The notes under the pieces were generated by a model. The model worked only from the letters and a program-made list of their open reading frames with translations. It ran no database searches and was not told where the DNA came from. From Paracoccaceae bacterium (GTDB lineage Bacteria > Pseudomonadota > Alphaproteobacteria > Rhodobacterales > Rhodobacteraceae), in NCBI GenBank assembly GCA_012103375.1, contig WLWX01000001.1:3328492-3392491 (forward strand): a stretch of 64,000 nucleotides of DNA, given 5' to 3'. This document shows, one piece after another, positions 51,173 through 59,713 of this stretch (positions within the stretch are counted from its first letter, which is position 1; the number at the start of each line of letters is the position of its first letter). A program made the position numbers and the translations under genes.

Positions 51173-53959
51173 CTATTCCGCCGCCATCACCTCGGCCCGT
51201 TCCACCCGACAGGCGGAAAACTTGAACTCGGGTATCTTGCCGTAGGGATCCAGCGCGGCATTGGTCAGCAGGTTTGCCGCCGCTTCGACAAAGGCAAACG
51301 GCAGGAAGACATTGTCTTCTGCCACGGCCCGGTCGGCGCGTGCCATCACCGTGACACTGCCGCGCCGGGTGGTCAGGGTGATCATGCCGCCGGGTTCGAC
51401 GCCCATCTTGCGCAAGGTCTTGGGGTGCAATGAACAATTCGCCTCGGGCTCCAGCCCGTCCAGAACCGTGGCGCGGCGGGTCATTGACCCGGTGTGCCAA
51501 TGTTCCAGCTGCCGACCGGTGATCAGCACGAAGGGATAGTCGGCATCCGGCACTTCATCCGGCGGGATGACGTTTGCCGGGGTGAATTTCGCGCGGCATT
51601 CGGGGCGCGGGAATCCATCACCAAACACAATCGGCTGGCCGGGGTCTTCGGGCGACAGGCTGGGGTAGGTGACGGCGGCTTTTTCCAACCGCTCCCATGT
51701 GATGTTGTCGAGCGATCCCATGTTCTGCTTCATCTCGGCAAAAACTTCACGCGGGTGGGTGTAGGTCCAGTTCAGCCCCAGACGCTTGGCCAGTTCGACC
51801 TCGATCCACCAATCCTCTTTCGCCTCACCCGGAGGGGCGACGGCGGGACGACCCATCTGAACCTGGCGGTTGGTGTTGGTGACGGTTCCGGTCTTTTCCG
51901 CCCAAGCGCTGGCGGGCAGTATCACGTCGGCATAGTTGGCGGTTTCGGTCAGGAAGATATCCTGCACCACCAGATGCTCCAGCTTGGCCAGCGCATGGCG
52001 GGCGTGATCGACATCAGGGTCGGACATCGCCGGGTTTTCGCCCAACACATACATGCCGCGAATGTCGCCCGCGTGAACGGCATCCATGATCTCAACCACG
52101 GTGAGGCCCTTCTGGTTCGAGAAATCCTCGGACCCCCAAACCTCGGTAAACGCGCTGCGCACACCGTCATCCATCACCGACTGGTAGTCCGGCAGGAACA
52201 TCGGGATCAGCCCGGCGTCGGACGCGCCCTGCACGTTGTTCTGACCGCGCAGCGGATGTAGCCCCGCACCAGGGCGGCCGACCTGGCCGGTCATCAACGC
52301 CAGCGAAATCAGGCAACGCGAGTTGTCGGTGCCGTGGATGTGCTGGGAAATTCCCATGCCCCAGAAGATCATGCCCGCCTTGGCCCCGGCGAATGTGCGC
52401 GCGACATCGCGCAGCACGTCGGCCTCGATCCCGCAGACTTCGGCTATCTTTTCGGGCGGGAAGCCTTTCAGGTGTTCCTTCATCGCGGGCCAGTTTTCGG
52501 TATAGGCCTCGATATACTGCTGGTCGAAGAGCTCTTCCTCGACGATCACATGCATGATCGCGTTCAGCATGCTGACATCCGCGCCGGGCTTGAATTGCAA
52601 CATGTGGCTGGCAAACCGGCGCAGGCCGACGCCGCGCGGGTCCATCACGATCAGCTTGCCGCCGCGTTTGGTGAACTGCTTGAAGAAGGTGGCCGCAACC
52701 GGGTGATTCTCGACCGGGTTTGCGCCGATGACGATGGCGACATCGGCGTTTTCGATCTCGTTAAAGGTCGCAGTCACCGCGGCCGAGCCGACATTCTCCA
52801 TCAGTGCGGCGACCGACGAGGCATGGCACAGTCGCGTACAGTGATCGACGTTGTTATGGCCAAAGCCCTGACGGATCATCTTCTGGAACAGATAGGCTTC
52901 TTCGTTCGAACATTTGGCCGACCCAAAGCCCGCAACGCGCGTTCCGGCAACGTCGCGCTGGGCGGCAAGGCCGTTTGCCGCAGCGTCCAACGCCTCGTCC
53001 CACGTTGCTTCGCGAAAATGGGTCAGCGGGTTGTTCGGGTCGACGTTCAAACCCTTGGCGGGGGCATCCTCACGCCGGATCAGCGGCTTGGTCAGCCGGT
53101 GTTTATGATCGACATAGTCAAAGCCAAAGCGCCCCTTGACGCACAAGCGCCCTTCGTTTGCCGGGCCGTTGATACCTTCGACATATTTGATCTTGTCGTC
53201 TTTGATCTTGAAGCTCAGCTGGCAGCCGACACCGCAATAGGGGCAGACGCTGTCAACCTCGCGATCATAATCCATGCTGTCGCCGTGCTGGGCATCATCA
53301 ACCACGGTTGCGGGCATCAGCGCGCCGGTCGGGCAGGCCTGAACGCATTCGCCGCAAGCCACGCAGGTGCTGTCACCCATCGGGTCGTTTTGGTCAAAGA
53401 CGATTTCGGCCTCGCGCCCCCGGAACCCCATGCCGATAACGTCATTGACCTGCACTTCACGGCAGGCCCGCACGCACAGGTTACAATGGATGCAGGCGTC
53501 CAGATTGACGTTCATCGCCACATGGCTGTTGTCCAGCAGCGGCACCTTGGTGGTTTCAACCTTCGGAAAGCGGCTGGTGATGACGCCCTGTTCGTCGGCC
53601 ATGTCCCAGAAATGGGACGAGGCATCATGCGCTGCGCTGCGCGGCGGCTGATCGGCGGCCAGCATTTCGATGACCATCTTGCGGGCGGATGTGGCGCGCG
53701 CGGAATCGGTGGTGACAACCATGCCGTCAGCAACCGGACGGATGCAGGAAGCGATGAGCGTCCGCTCCCCCTCAACCTCGACCATGCAGGCGCGGCAGTT
53801 GCCATCGGGGCGATAGCCGGGATCGGGCTTGTGGCACAGATGCGGGATCGTCAGGCCACGGCCATTGGCGGCCTCCCATATGGTCCAGCCCTCAGGGACG
53901 GTAACGTCGTCGCCGTTGAGGGTGAAGGTGACCTGTGCGATCTGGTTTCCGTCAGGCAT
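51173..53959 (-). CDS. fdhA: NAD-dependent formate dehydrogenase, catalytic (alpha) subunit
   Basis: A 928-residue molybdo- or tungsto-bis-MGD subunit of a soluble formate dehydrogenase. Domains in order: 2Fe-2S (CHKPDPGYRPDGNCRACMVE), His-Cys3 region, two 4Fe-4S clusters (CIHCNLCVRAC; CVACGECVQACPTG), the 4Fe-4S of the catalytic domain (CPYCGVGC), and the active site DHCTRLCHASS with Cys, not selenocysteine, as metal ligand. The ATG at 53959 overlaps the fdhB stop by 4 bp. Oxidises formate to CO2; electrons pass to NAD through FdhB. Confidence 0.95.
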   Translation of the reverse strand: MPDGNQIAQVTFTLNGDDVTVPEGWTIWEAANGRGLTIPHLCHKPDPGYRPDGNCRACMVEVEGERTLIASCIRPVADGMVVTTDSARATSARKMVIEMLAADQPPRSAAHDASSHFWDMADEQGVITSRFPKVETTKVPLLDNSHVAMNVNLDACIHCNLCVRACREVQVNDVIGMGFRGREAEIVFDQNDPMGDSTCVACGECVQACPTGALMPATVVDDAQHGDSMDYDREVDSVCPYCGVGCQLSFKIKDDKIKYVEGINGPANEGRLCVKGRFGFDYVDHKHRLTKPLIRREDAPAKGLNVDPNNPLTHFREATWDEALDAAANGLAAQRDVAGTRVAGFGSAKCSNEEAYLFQKMIRQGFGHNNVDHCTRLCHASSVAALMENVGSAAVTATFNEIENADVAIVIGANPVENHPVAATFFKQFTKRGGKLIVMDPRGVGLRRFASHMLQFKPGADVSMLNAIMHVIVEEELFDQQYIEAYTENWPAMKEHLKGFPPEKIAEVCGIEADVLRDVARTFAGAKAGMIFWGMGISQHIHGTDNSRCLISLALMTGQVGRPGAGLHPLRGQNNVQGASDAGLIPMFLPDYQSVMDDGVRSAFTEVWGSEDFSNQKGLTVVEIMDAVHAGDIRGMYVLGENPAMSDPDVDHARHALAKLEHLVVQDIFLTETANYADVILPASAWAEKTGTVTNTNRQVQMGRPAVAPPGEAKEDWWIEVELAKRLGLNWTYTHPREVFAEMKQNMGSLDNITWERLEKAAVTYPSLSPEDPGQPIVFGDGFPRPECRAKFTPANVIPPDEVPDADYPFVLITGRQLEHWHTGSMTRRATVLDGLEPEANCSLHPKTLRKMGVEPGGMITLTTRRGSVTVMARADRAVAEDNVFLPFAFVEAAANLLTNAALDPYGKIPEFKFSACRVERAEVMAAE

Positions 53960-55647
53960 CACACTTCCTCCGAAAAATGCTTCATCGTCAGGCGGATCGG
54001 GTTTGGCGCCGCCTGGCCGAGGCCGCAAATGCTGGCGTCGCCCATGGCCTGGCAGAGTTCCTCCAGCAGCGGTTGATCCCAGTGGTCGGCCTGCATCAGC
54101 TTCACGGCCTTTTCACAGCCGACCCGGCAGGGGGTGCATTGGCCGCAGCTTTCATCCTCAAAGAACCTCAACATATTCAGCGCCGCGCCACGCGCCGAGT
54201 CCTGATCGGACAGGACGACGACAGCCGCCGATCCGATGAACGACCCATGCGGTTGCAGCGTGTCAAAATCCAGCGGGATGTCGTCCATCGACGCGGGCAG
54301 CAGGCCCGAGGATGGGCCGCCGGGCTGATAGGCTTTGAACGCATGGCCATCGAGCATGCCGCCCGATGCCTCGATCACGTCCAGTATGGTTGAACCGGCA
54401 GGCAACAGGTGGACGCCGGGGTTTTTCACCCGGCCCGAGACGGAATAGCTGCGCAAGCCAACGCGCCCGTTTTTTTCGGTCGCGTTCAAGCATTCCTGCC
54501 CTTCACGGCAAACCTTGGCGACCCAATGCAGGGTTTCAACGTTGTGTACCAATGTGGGCACACCAAAGACGCCGACCTGAGCCACGAACGGTGGGCGGTG
54601 ACGCGGCAGTCCGCGTTTACCTTCGATGGACTCGATCATCGCGGATTCTTCACCGCAGATATAAGCGCCAGCGCCACGGCGCAGGTCGATGTAGCCCGCC
54701 TCGACGATCCCGGCTGCTTCCAGCGCTGCAATCTCTCGCCGCAGGATCTCCAACACGGCGGGGTATTCGTCGCGCATGTAGATAAAGCAGGTTTCCGCCT
54801 CGACCGCCCAGGCGGCGATCAGCATGCCCTCAAGAAACAGATGCGGCGTGCGTTCCAGGTAATAGCGGTCCTTGAAGGTGCCCGGCTCCCCCTCGTCCCC
54901 GTTCACGGCCAGATAGCGGGGCCCGGGATTGGCGCGCACGAAGCCCCATTTCTTGCCGGACGGGAAGCCCGCACCGCCAAGACCGCGCAGGCCCGAGGTG
55001 AGGACCTGTTCCTGCACGTCCTCCCAGTTTCCATCCGTTTTCAGGCGAGTCAGGGCCTGATACCCCCCCTCAGCCTGATAATTGGAGAGGGTTTCATACT
55101 CCGGCACATGCGCGTGCGTATCGTCTGCCGCGATGGCAGCGTTCACCAGTTCGGGCGTGGCATGGTCAATGTGGTTGTGCCCAATCTCGAGCACCGGCGC
55201 GGTATCGCAACGGCCCATGCAGGGCGCGCGCAGCACGCGAACCTCGGACGCATCAAGTCCGTCTTCCAGTGCATTCTGCAAGGCCTGCGCCCCGGCAAGT
55301 TCGCAAGAAAGGCTGTCACAGACCCGGATCGTCAGTGCGGGCGGCGGTGTGTCGCCATCTTTCACCACGTCGAAATGGGCATAGAAGGTCGCAACCTCGA
55401 ACACCTCGGCCTGCGACATGCGCATTTCAAGCGCCAGCGCGGCGATGTTGTCTGCAGACAGATGGCCGTGTTTGTCCTGTATCAGATGCAGGAATTCGAT
55501 CAGCAGGTCGCGGCGGCGGGGGCGATCGCCCAGAAGCGACTGAACCTCGGCGAGTGCTTCATCACTGGGTTGGCGGCCCTTGGGCGTGCGCCGCCCCTTG
55601 CCCTTGCCGGACTTCCAGACGCCTTTTTGATCGTCGAGCGGTGCCAT
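53959..55647 (-). CDS. fdhB: NAD-dependent formate dehydrogenase, fused NuoE/NuoF-type diaphorase subunit
   Basis: A 562-residue fusion. Residues about 30-165 are a NuoE-like 2Fe-2S thioredoxin fold (CDSLSCELAGAQ; LRAPCMGRCDTAPV). Residues about 190-450 are the NuoF-like FMN/NADH domain (GLGGAGFPSGKKWGFV, NGDEGEPGTFKDR), ending with the 4Fe-4S motif ESCGQCTPCRVGC. In many bacteria these are two genes (gamma and beta). It transfers electrons from FdhA to NAD. A basic N-terminal extension (KSGKGKGRRTPKGRQ) precedes the first domain. First gene of the operon. Confidence 0.95.
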   Translation of the reverse strand: MAPLDDQKGVWKSGKGKGRRTPKGRQPSDEALAEVQSLLGDRPRRRDLLIEFLHLIQDKHGHLSADNIAALALEMRMSQAEVFEVATFYAHFDVVKDGDTPPPALTIRVCDSLSCELAGAQALQNALEDGLDASEVRVLRAPCMGRCDTAPVLEIGHNHIDHATPELVNAAIAADDTHAHVPEYETLSNYQAEGGYQALTRLKTDGNWEDVQEQVLTSGLRGLGGAGFPSGKKWGFVRANPGPRYLAVNGDEGEPGTFKDRYYLERTPHLFLEGMLIAAWAVEAETCFIYMRDEYPAVLEILRREIAALEAAGIVEAGYIDLRRGAGAYICGEESAMIESIEGKRGLPRHRPPFVAQVGVFGVPTLVHNVETLHWVAKVCREGQECLNATEKNGRVGLRSYSVSGRVKNPGVHLLPAGSTILDVIEASGGMLDGHAFKAYQPGGPSSGLLPASMDDIPLDFDTLQPHGSFIGSAAVVVLSDQDSARGAALNMLRFFEDESCGQCTPCRVGCEKAVKLMQADHWDQPLLEELCQAMGDASICGLGQAAPNPIRLTMKHFSEEV

Positions 55648-55699
55648 CAGATCCCTCCCTGCTTACCGGGTGTTCCTGTCATCACTTTTGAATATCGTC

Positions 55700-55726
55700 A
55701 AATAGCAAATTCAACATATGCAATAG
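55700..55726. promoter_or_regulatory. Possible LysR-binding dyad in the fdhB upstream region
   Basis: The AT-rich 90-bp gap before fdhB holds ATAGCA and TGCAAT half-sites (about 55702-55723) in imperfect dyad around AATTCAACATA. LysR-type regulators bind such elements, and a LysR gene lies immediately upstream. The match is weak and inferred from position. Confidence 0.25.
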
Positions 55727-55736
55727 GCGTGGATTA

Positions 55737-56621
55737 TCACGGATCTCCGCTCAGATGGCGTCGCAACGCCTCGACAGTGGCAAGCCCCGGCGAACGGTTC
55801 GATGATATCAGGCAAATCGACTTGGCCAGCGGCGGATCGGACAGCGGCAGGATGCAGGTGCCCGGAAACGGGCCCAGCGCGTCCAGCAGCACTTCGGGCA
55901 TGATTGTCGCCGCGCGGCCCGCGCGCGCCAGAATGATCGAGGTGGTAAACGCGTTGGTTTCGGCAATCACGTCCGGGCGCACGCCAGCCTCAGCAAACAT
56001 CCGGTCCAGAATGCGCCGGTTCTGCATCTGCGGTTCCAGAAGGCTCAGCGGTAGGGAGGCGGCTTCGGCCCAGGTGATGGTTCCTTCCGGGCGCGGCGCC
56101 AGTGCGACGGGGGCAAGCAGCACATAGCGTTCGTCATAAAGCGGCCGGATCGTATGCAGATCGGTTGAAACGCCGTCCGCATAGGTAATTCCTGCTGCAA
56201 GCGATCCATCCTCGACCCCTTGCTGGATCGCCAGCGAGGTCGCGCTTTCGATTCGCGTGGTGATGTCGGGAAACTCGGCCCGCATGCTCAGCGACAGTCG
56301 CGCCGCCCAGGCCAGCGCCGTCGGCACGACGCCCAAAACCAGCAGACCGCTGACAACACCCTGCGCGGCGCGGGCCTCGACCTCCATCGCCTTTGCATCG
56401 GCCAGGATGCTGCGGGCACGACGCACCAGTGCCTCGCCCTGTTCGGTGAATCCCTGAAACCGGTTGCCACGCGCGACAATGGTGACGCCCAGCTCGGCCT
56501 CAAGCTTGCGGATGCGCACCGAGAACGCTGGCTGAGAAATCCCGACATCCCGCGCCGCACGGGCAAAATGCCGGTGCCGCGCCAGCGCGACCAACAACTG
56601 CATGTCGCGCAATTCGATCAT
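55737..56621 (-). CDS. LysR-family transcriptional regulator
   Basis: A 294-residue regulator with the LysR HTH at about 1-60 (MQLLVALARHRHFARAARDVGISQPAFSVRIRKLEAELG) and a C-terminal effector domain (about 90-290) with SGLLVLGVVPTALAW and the LLAPVALAP strand. It sits directly upstream of fdhBA on the same strand, 89 bp from fdhB, and is the obvious candidate regulator of formate oxidation. The effector is not known. Confidence 0.88.
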   Translation of the reverse strand: MIELRDMQLLVALARHRHFARAARDVGISQPAFSVRIRKLEAELGVTIVARGNRFQGFTEQGEALVRRARSILADAKAMEVEARAAQGVVSGLLVLGVVPTALAWAARLSLSMRAEFPDITTRIESATSLAIQQGVEDGSLAAGITYADGVSTDLHTIRPLYDERYVLLAPVALAPRPEGTITWAEAASLPLSLLEPQMQNRRILDRMFAEAGVRPDVIAETNAFTTSIILARAGRAATIMPEVLLDALGPFPGTCILPLSDPPLAKSICLISSNRSPGLATVEALRRHLSGDP

Positions 56622-56645
56622 GGGGTGAGCGTGACGCGGCGCGCG

Positions 56646-57272
56646 TCAAACCATGCGAATGACATCTTTGTCGATCGACAGCATATAGCCGCGCCGCGCA
56701 ATGTTCTTGATCAGCAACTCGCTGACCATCTGGTTGCCCAGCACATCGCGCAGCCGTTTGATCCGCGTCGCACCTGCCGCTTCATCACAATCCGCCGCAT
56801 TGCGCCCGGATATCATCGCCTCAATCTCGGCCCCTGACAGAACATCCTCGTCCATCCGCGCCTCGGCCAGGATTGCCAGTGTTTCAATCGCGGCCTCGGT
56901 CAGCTTGAATTCCATGTTGTTGAGGTAGACGGTGCGCTCTTCCCGGCTGATCAGCAGGGATGACACCTGGATGCCCTGCTTTTCAATCTCGCCCATGCGT
57001 TTGAGCAGGCCCACCATGGTCACCAGCAACACGAAAGCTGTGACCAGCAGACCGGTTGCGAAGATTAGCAGCACGAAAATAACCACGCGATAGGATTTCA
57101 GCGTGTCCGAAAAGGCCGTGCCGGATTCGGCGAGGATTTCCAGGAATTTGATGTCGGACTGGGTGCTGAGGTCGTCATTTTCGACAAAGATCGCCTCGAC
57201 CCGGTTGTTGAAGGCATTGGCGTCGGGAAGGTTCAGAAACAGGAAACCCGCCGCCAGCGCAAGAATCAGCAC
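56646..57272 (-). CDS. Membrane-anchored winged-helix (OmpR/ToxR-like) protein
   Basis: At least 208 residues, from GTG 57272. Two membrane helices (about 1-19 and 63-86) enclose a 40-residue periplasmic loop, followed by a cytoplasmic winged helix (REERTVYLNNMEFKLTEAAIETLAIL...RIKRLRDVLGNQMVSELLIKNIARRGYML). That order is reversed compared with ToxR/CadC, whose DNA-binding domain is N-terminal. The frame stays open upstream (GTPISDEQNIAERSARIQGNRVV precedes) to a stop near 57382 without an ATG, so the true N-terminus is uncertain. It may sense envelope conditions and act on DNA directly. Confidence 0.7.
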   Translation of the reverse strand: MLILALAAGFLFLNLPDANAFNNRVEAIFVENDDLSTQSDIKFLEILAESGTAFSDTLKSYRVVIFVLLIFATGLLVTAFVLLVTMVGLLKRMGEIEKQGIQVSSLLISREERTVYLNNMEFKLTEAAIETLAILAEARMDEDVLSGAEIEAMISGRNAADCDEAAGATRIKRLRDVLGNQMVSELLIKNIARRGYMLSIDKDVIRMV

Positions 57273-57535
57273 AATTGCCGCGATCCCGGCAACGACAACC
57301 CGGTTGCCCTGAATGCGGGCGCTGCGCTCGGCGATGTTCTGTTCGTCGCTGATTGGTGTGCCTTTCCGTCGGGCCCCCTTCTACCAGCGGCGCAGCGTCA
57401 GGCTCAAGCCGTGATCGTCGGGCCGGATGCCAAGGTTATCCGATATCACCGCGCCGTTATTGCCTGACCGCCGGGCTTTGGGCGTGATTGAACCCATCGG
57501 TCCACTGTTGCGACCCATAGTTAAGAGTTCGCCCG

Positions 57536-58654
57536 TTACCCAAGGAGATACACATGACCTTCCGCATCGCCCCTCGCCTTATCCGCGCCACGGTTTTCGT
57601 CGCCTTCGCCCTTGGCGGCGGACTGGCCGCATCTGTTGCCGCCGCCGAGGCCATTCAATGCCCTTATGCCAAGGTCAAACGCCAGATCGTCACGCCGATT
57701 CCCAGCGGTTGGTGGACCACGCCGGTGCAACAGAACCTGCAAACAACCAAGATCGCCGTTGTTGGCGGCAAGAAAACCCTGATCTGCGATTATGGACACG
57801 CCGGGTCGATCATGCGTCTGCCGCCTGCGGGTCATAACTGTCAGGCGATCCATACCGGATATGCCCGTGCCGTTGTCTGTGACCGTCACCTCGACCCGCT
57901 CTACGTCGACGCTGCCGTTCAGAACAACTTCCGTCGCGCCATGCTGCGCCGCGTTGGCGAACAGATGCCCCAGGATCAGGCGCAGACCATCTGCGGCCAG
58001 TGGCACCCATTCCGGCGCGCCATTGTTGCGCAAAATCAGCGCGGGGTACTCAGCACCCAGCGCTTCGGCGACCTGCATCAGAGTGCTGCGCCCGTGGTAG
58101 CGCGGCTCTCGTGCGGCGGCGATGCGGCGCAGGGCGTCCAGCTGCACCTGCATTTGATCCGTGGCCCCCATGATTTGGGCGATCAGCTGTCTGTCGGACG
58201 CCCCGGGCGGCATGCTGTCTTCTAACAGTTCGGCGGCGGCCCGGATCGCCGAAACCGGGGTCTTCAACTCATGGGTCACATGATCGGTATAACCACGTAC
58301 AGTTGCGGCGCGGCTTTGCAGGGTTTCGGCCATATCCAGAACCGATTGCCCCATCGCACCCAGCTCTTGCGTGCCATAGTGCCGAGGCGGGGCCGGAGGG
58401 TCGCCAACGCCATGGCGCACCTGCCCGGCATAGCGCGCCAGCGAGGCGATCGGACGCATCAACAGCCGTACCAGGATCGCCGTCAGCCCTCCGATGCACA
58501 GCGCAAGGAAGATCGCGGCCTGAAGAAACCCCATTTCGGGGCCGAGAAGTCGCAACGCGAAAAGACCGATCAACGACAGCGCCAGCGTCGCTGCCAGCGC
58601 CCCGCCCAGCACCATCCAGAGTGCGGGCCGCCATTTGCGCGTCAACCGCAGCAC
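57536..58654 (-). pseudogene. Sensor histidine kinase truncated after the G1 box
   Basis: The first 265 or so residues are a normal kinase: two helices (about 11-35 and 44-66), HAMP, phosphoacceptor His128 (THELKTP), N-box Asn234 (LFANAAQHG) and G1 box DNGTG (260-264). From about 57860 onward the frame only reads the reverse of the convergent secreted-protein gene, and the F, G2 and G3 boxes (normally GTGMGLSI) are missing. ATP binding should be lost. The gene overlaps the response regulator by 13 bp. A deletion seems to have joined the 3' parts of both convergent genes. Confidence 0.75.
57554..58225 (+). pseudogene. Small secreted protein fused to antisense kinase sequence
   Basis: A 223-codon frame. 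The first 100 or so codons make sense as a secreted protein: signal peptide (about 1-32, RATVFVAFALGGGLAASVAAAEA), then IQCPYAKVKRQIVTPIPSGWW, KTLICDYGHAGSIMRLPPAG and HNCQAI, with three to four Cys. AAGGAG lies 8 bp before the ATG. After about 57860 it is the antisense of the kinase gene and has no protein character, so the natural C-terminus is gone. It may still be translated with a nonsense tail. Confidence 0.65.
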
Positions 58655-59340
58655 AATCCCAGCCGAATCCCGACACCGTGAAGCGTTTCAACTGCATCTG
58701 AACATCCCGCATCGGACAGTTTGCGCCGCAGATTGCGCAGGTGGCTGTCCAATGTGCGATCCGACACCGGCGTGGACCCGCCCCAGATTGCATCGACCAT
58801 CTGCGGGCGTGCAACGACCCGATCGGGCGCAAGCAGCAGCTTCATAAGAATGGCCATTTCCGTGGCGGTCAAAGGTACCATCGTGCCGGAAACCAGGCAG
58901 GCATGGCGATCCGGATCAACAACGACCACCCCGTGACGCAGAACCTGGGACTGCGCCGCTGCGTTTGAACGCTTCAGAATCGCGCGAACCCTGGCCACAA
59001 GTTCGCGCGGGCTGAACGGTTTGGTGACATAGTCATCGGCCCCCAGTTCCAGGCCCAGAATGCGATCCACCTCATCATCGCGGGCACTCAGAAACAGAAT
59101 CGGCACGTCCGAGCGTTGCCTGAGCCGCCGACACACCTCCAGCCCGTCCAACTCGGGCAGGCCGATATCCAGAACGATCAGGTCCGGTTTCTCACGGGCG
59201 GCATGAACCAGCGCGGTCTGGCCGTCGGCTGCGGTGATGACGGTGTATCCGGCGCGTTCTAACGCGATGCTCAGAAGATTGCGCAGGCGCGGATCGTCAT
59301 CAGTTACCAGGATTTTCAAGCGCGGCTCGTTCAGCGTCAT
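58642..59340 (-). CDS. Two-component response regulator, OmpR family
   Basis: A 232-residue regulator with receiver acidic residues Asp14-Asp16, phosphoacceptor Asp58 (IVLDIGLPE), Lys near 107 (YVTKPFSP), and a C-terminal winged helix (LTATEMAILMKLLLAPDRVVARPQMVDAIW...VSDRTLDSHLRNLRRKL). The start MTLNEPRLKIL at 59340 overlaps the end of the DUF4153/4173 gene by about 40 bp. The kinase next to it is truncated, so it may depend on another kinase or be idle. Confidence 0.9.
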   Translation of the reverse strand: MTLNEPRLKILVTDDDPRLRNLLSIALERAGYTVITAADGQTALVHAAREKPDLIVLDIGLPELDGLEVCRRLRQRSDVPILFLSARDDEVDRILGLELGADDYVTKPFSPRELVARVRAILKRSNAAAQSQVLRHGVVVVDPDRHACLVSGTMVPLTATEMAILMKLLLAPDRVVARPQMVDAIWGGSTPVSDRTLDSHLRNLRRKLSDAGCSDAVETLHGVGIRLGLCCG

Positions 59341-59495
59341 AAGCTTCCAGATAGCGGCTGACGCGGTAGGTGCGAAAGCCCCAATCGCGCCAACCCCTGA
59401 TCGGCTTGGGCCGGATGAATTCGCAATCCGACGTATCGACATCCGCAATAGCCGCCGCCATCGGCCCCAACCCGCAGGCGTATTCGCAATCGGCC
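59300..59495 (-). pseudogene. C-terminal fragment of the DUF4153/DUF4173 membrane protein
   Basis: Reads CEYACGLGPMAAAIADVD, then IRGWRDWGFRTYRVSRYLEAYDAE, and ends before the response regulator. Removal of the 218-bp insert and one GGCC joins it in frame to the main part (LSRAGWAD plus CEYACGLG). An 82-residue product from an ATG inside the insert (59548) is possible but unlikely to function. Confidence 0.8.
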
Positions 59496-59713
59496 GATTG
59501 TGTTGAAAAACTCCGTTTTAGGGCCTGAACGATGATTTTTCTTTCCATGCAGCCCGATCCTAAATTTTTGGCGCGGGGGTCGGCCCAAATCGCCTACATG
59601 CGCTCACGCGCAGCCATGCGCTGTCTCGTGGTCAAAGCTTTCCGACTATTTCGCTTCATAGGTTTTCGCAAGAAATCCGCGACGCTCTGATTTCGGAGTT
59701 TTTCAACACAATC
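59496..59713. mobile_element. MITE-like element (218 bp) with 20-bp perfect ends and GGCC duplication
   Basis: The ends are identical inverted copies of GATTGTGTTGAAAAACTCCG (59496-59515 and 59694-59713). GGCC flanks both sides (59492-59495 and 59714-59717). The motif TGTTGAAAAACTCC is typical of IS5- or IS1182-like ends. The interior has no transposase. It is unrelated to the MITE at 41.3 kb. The insert plus duplication is 222 bp (74 codons), but carries a stop. Confidence 0.9.
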
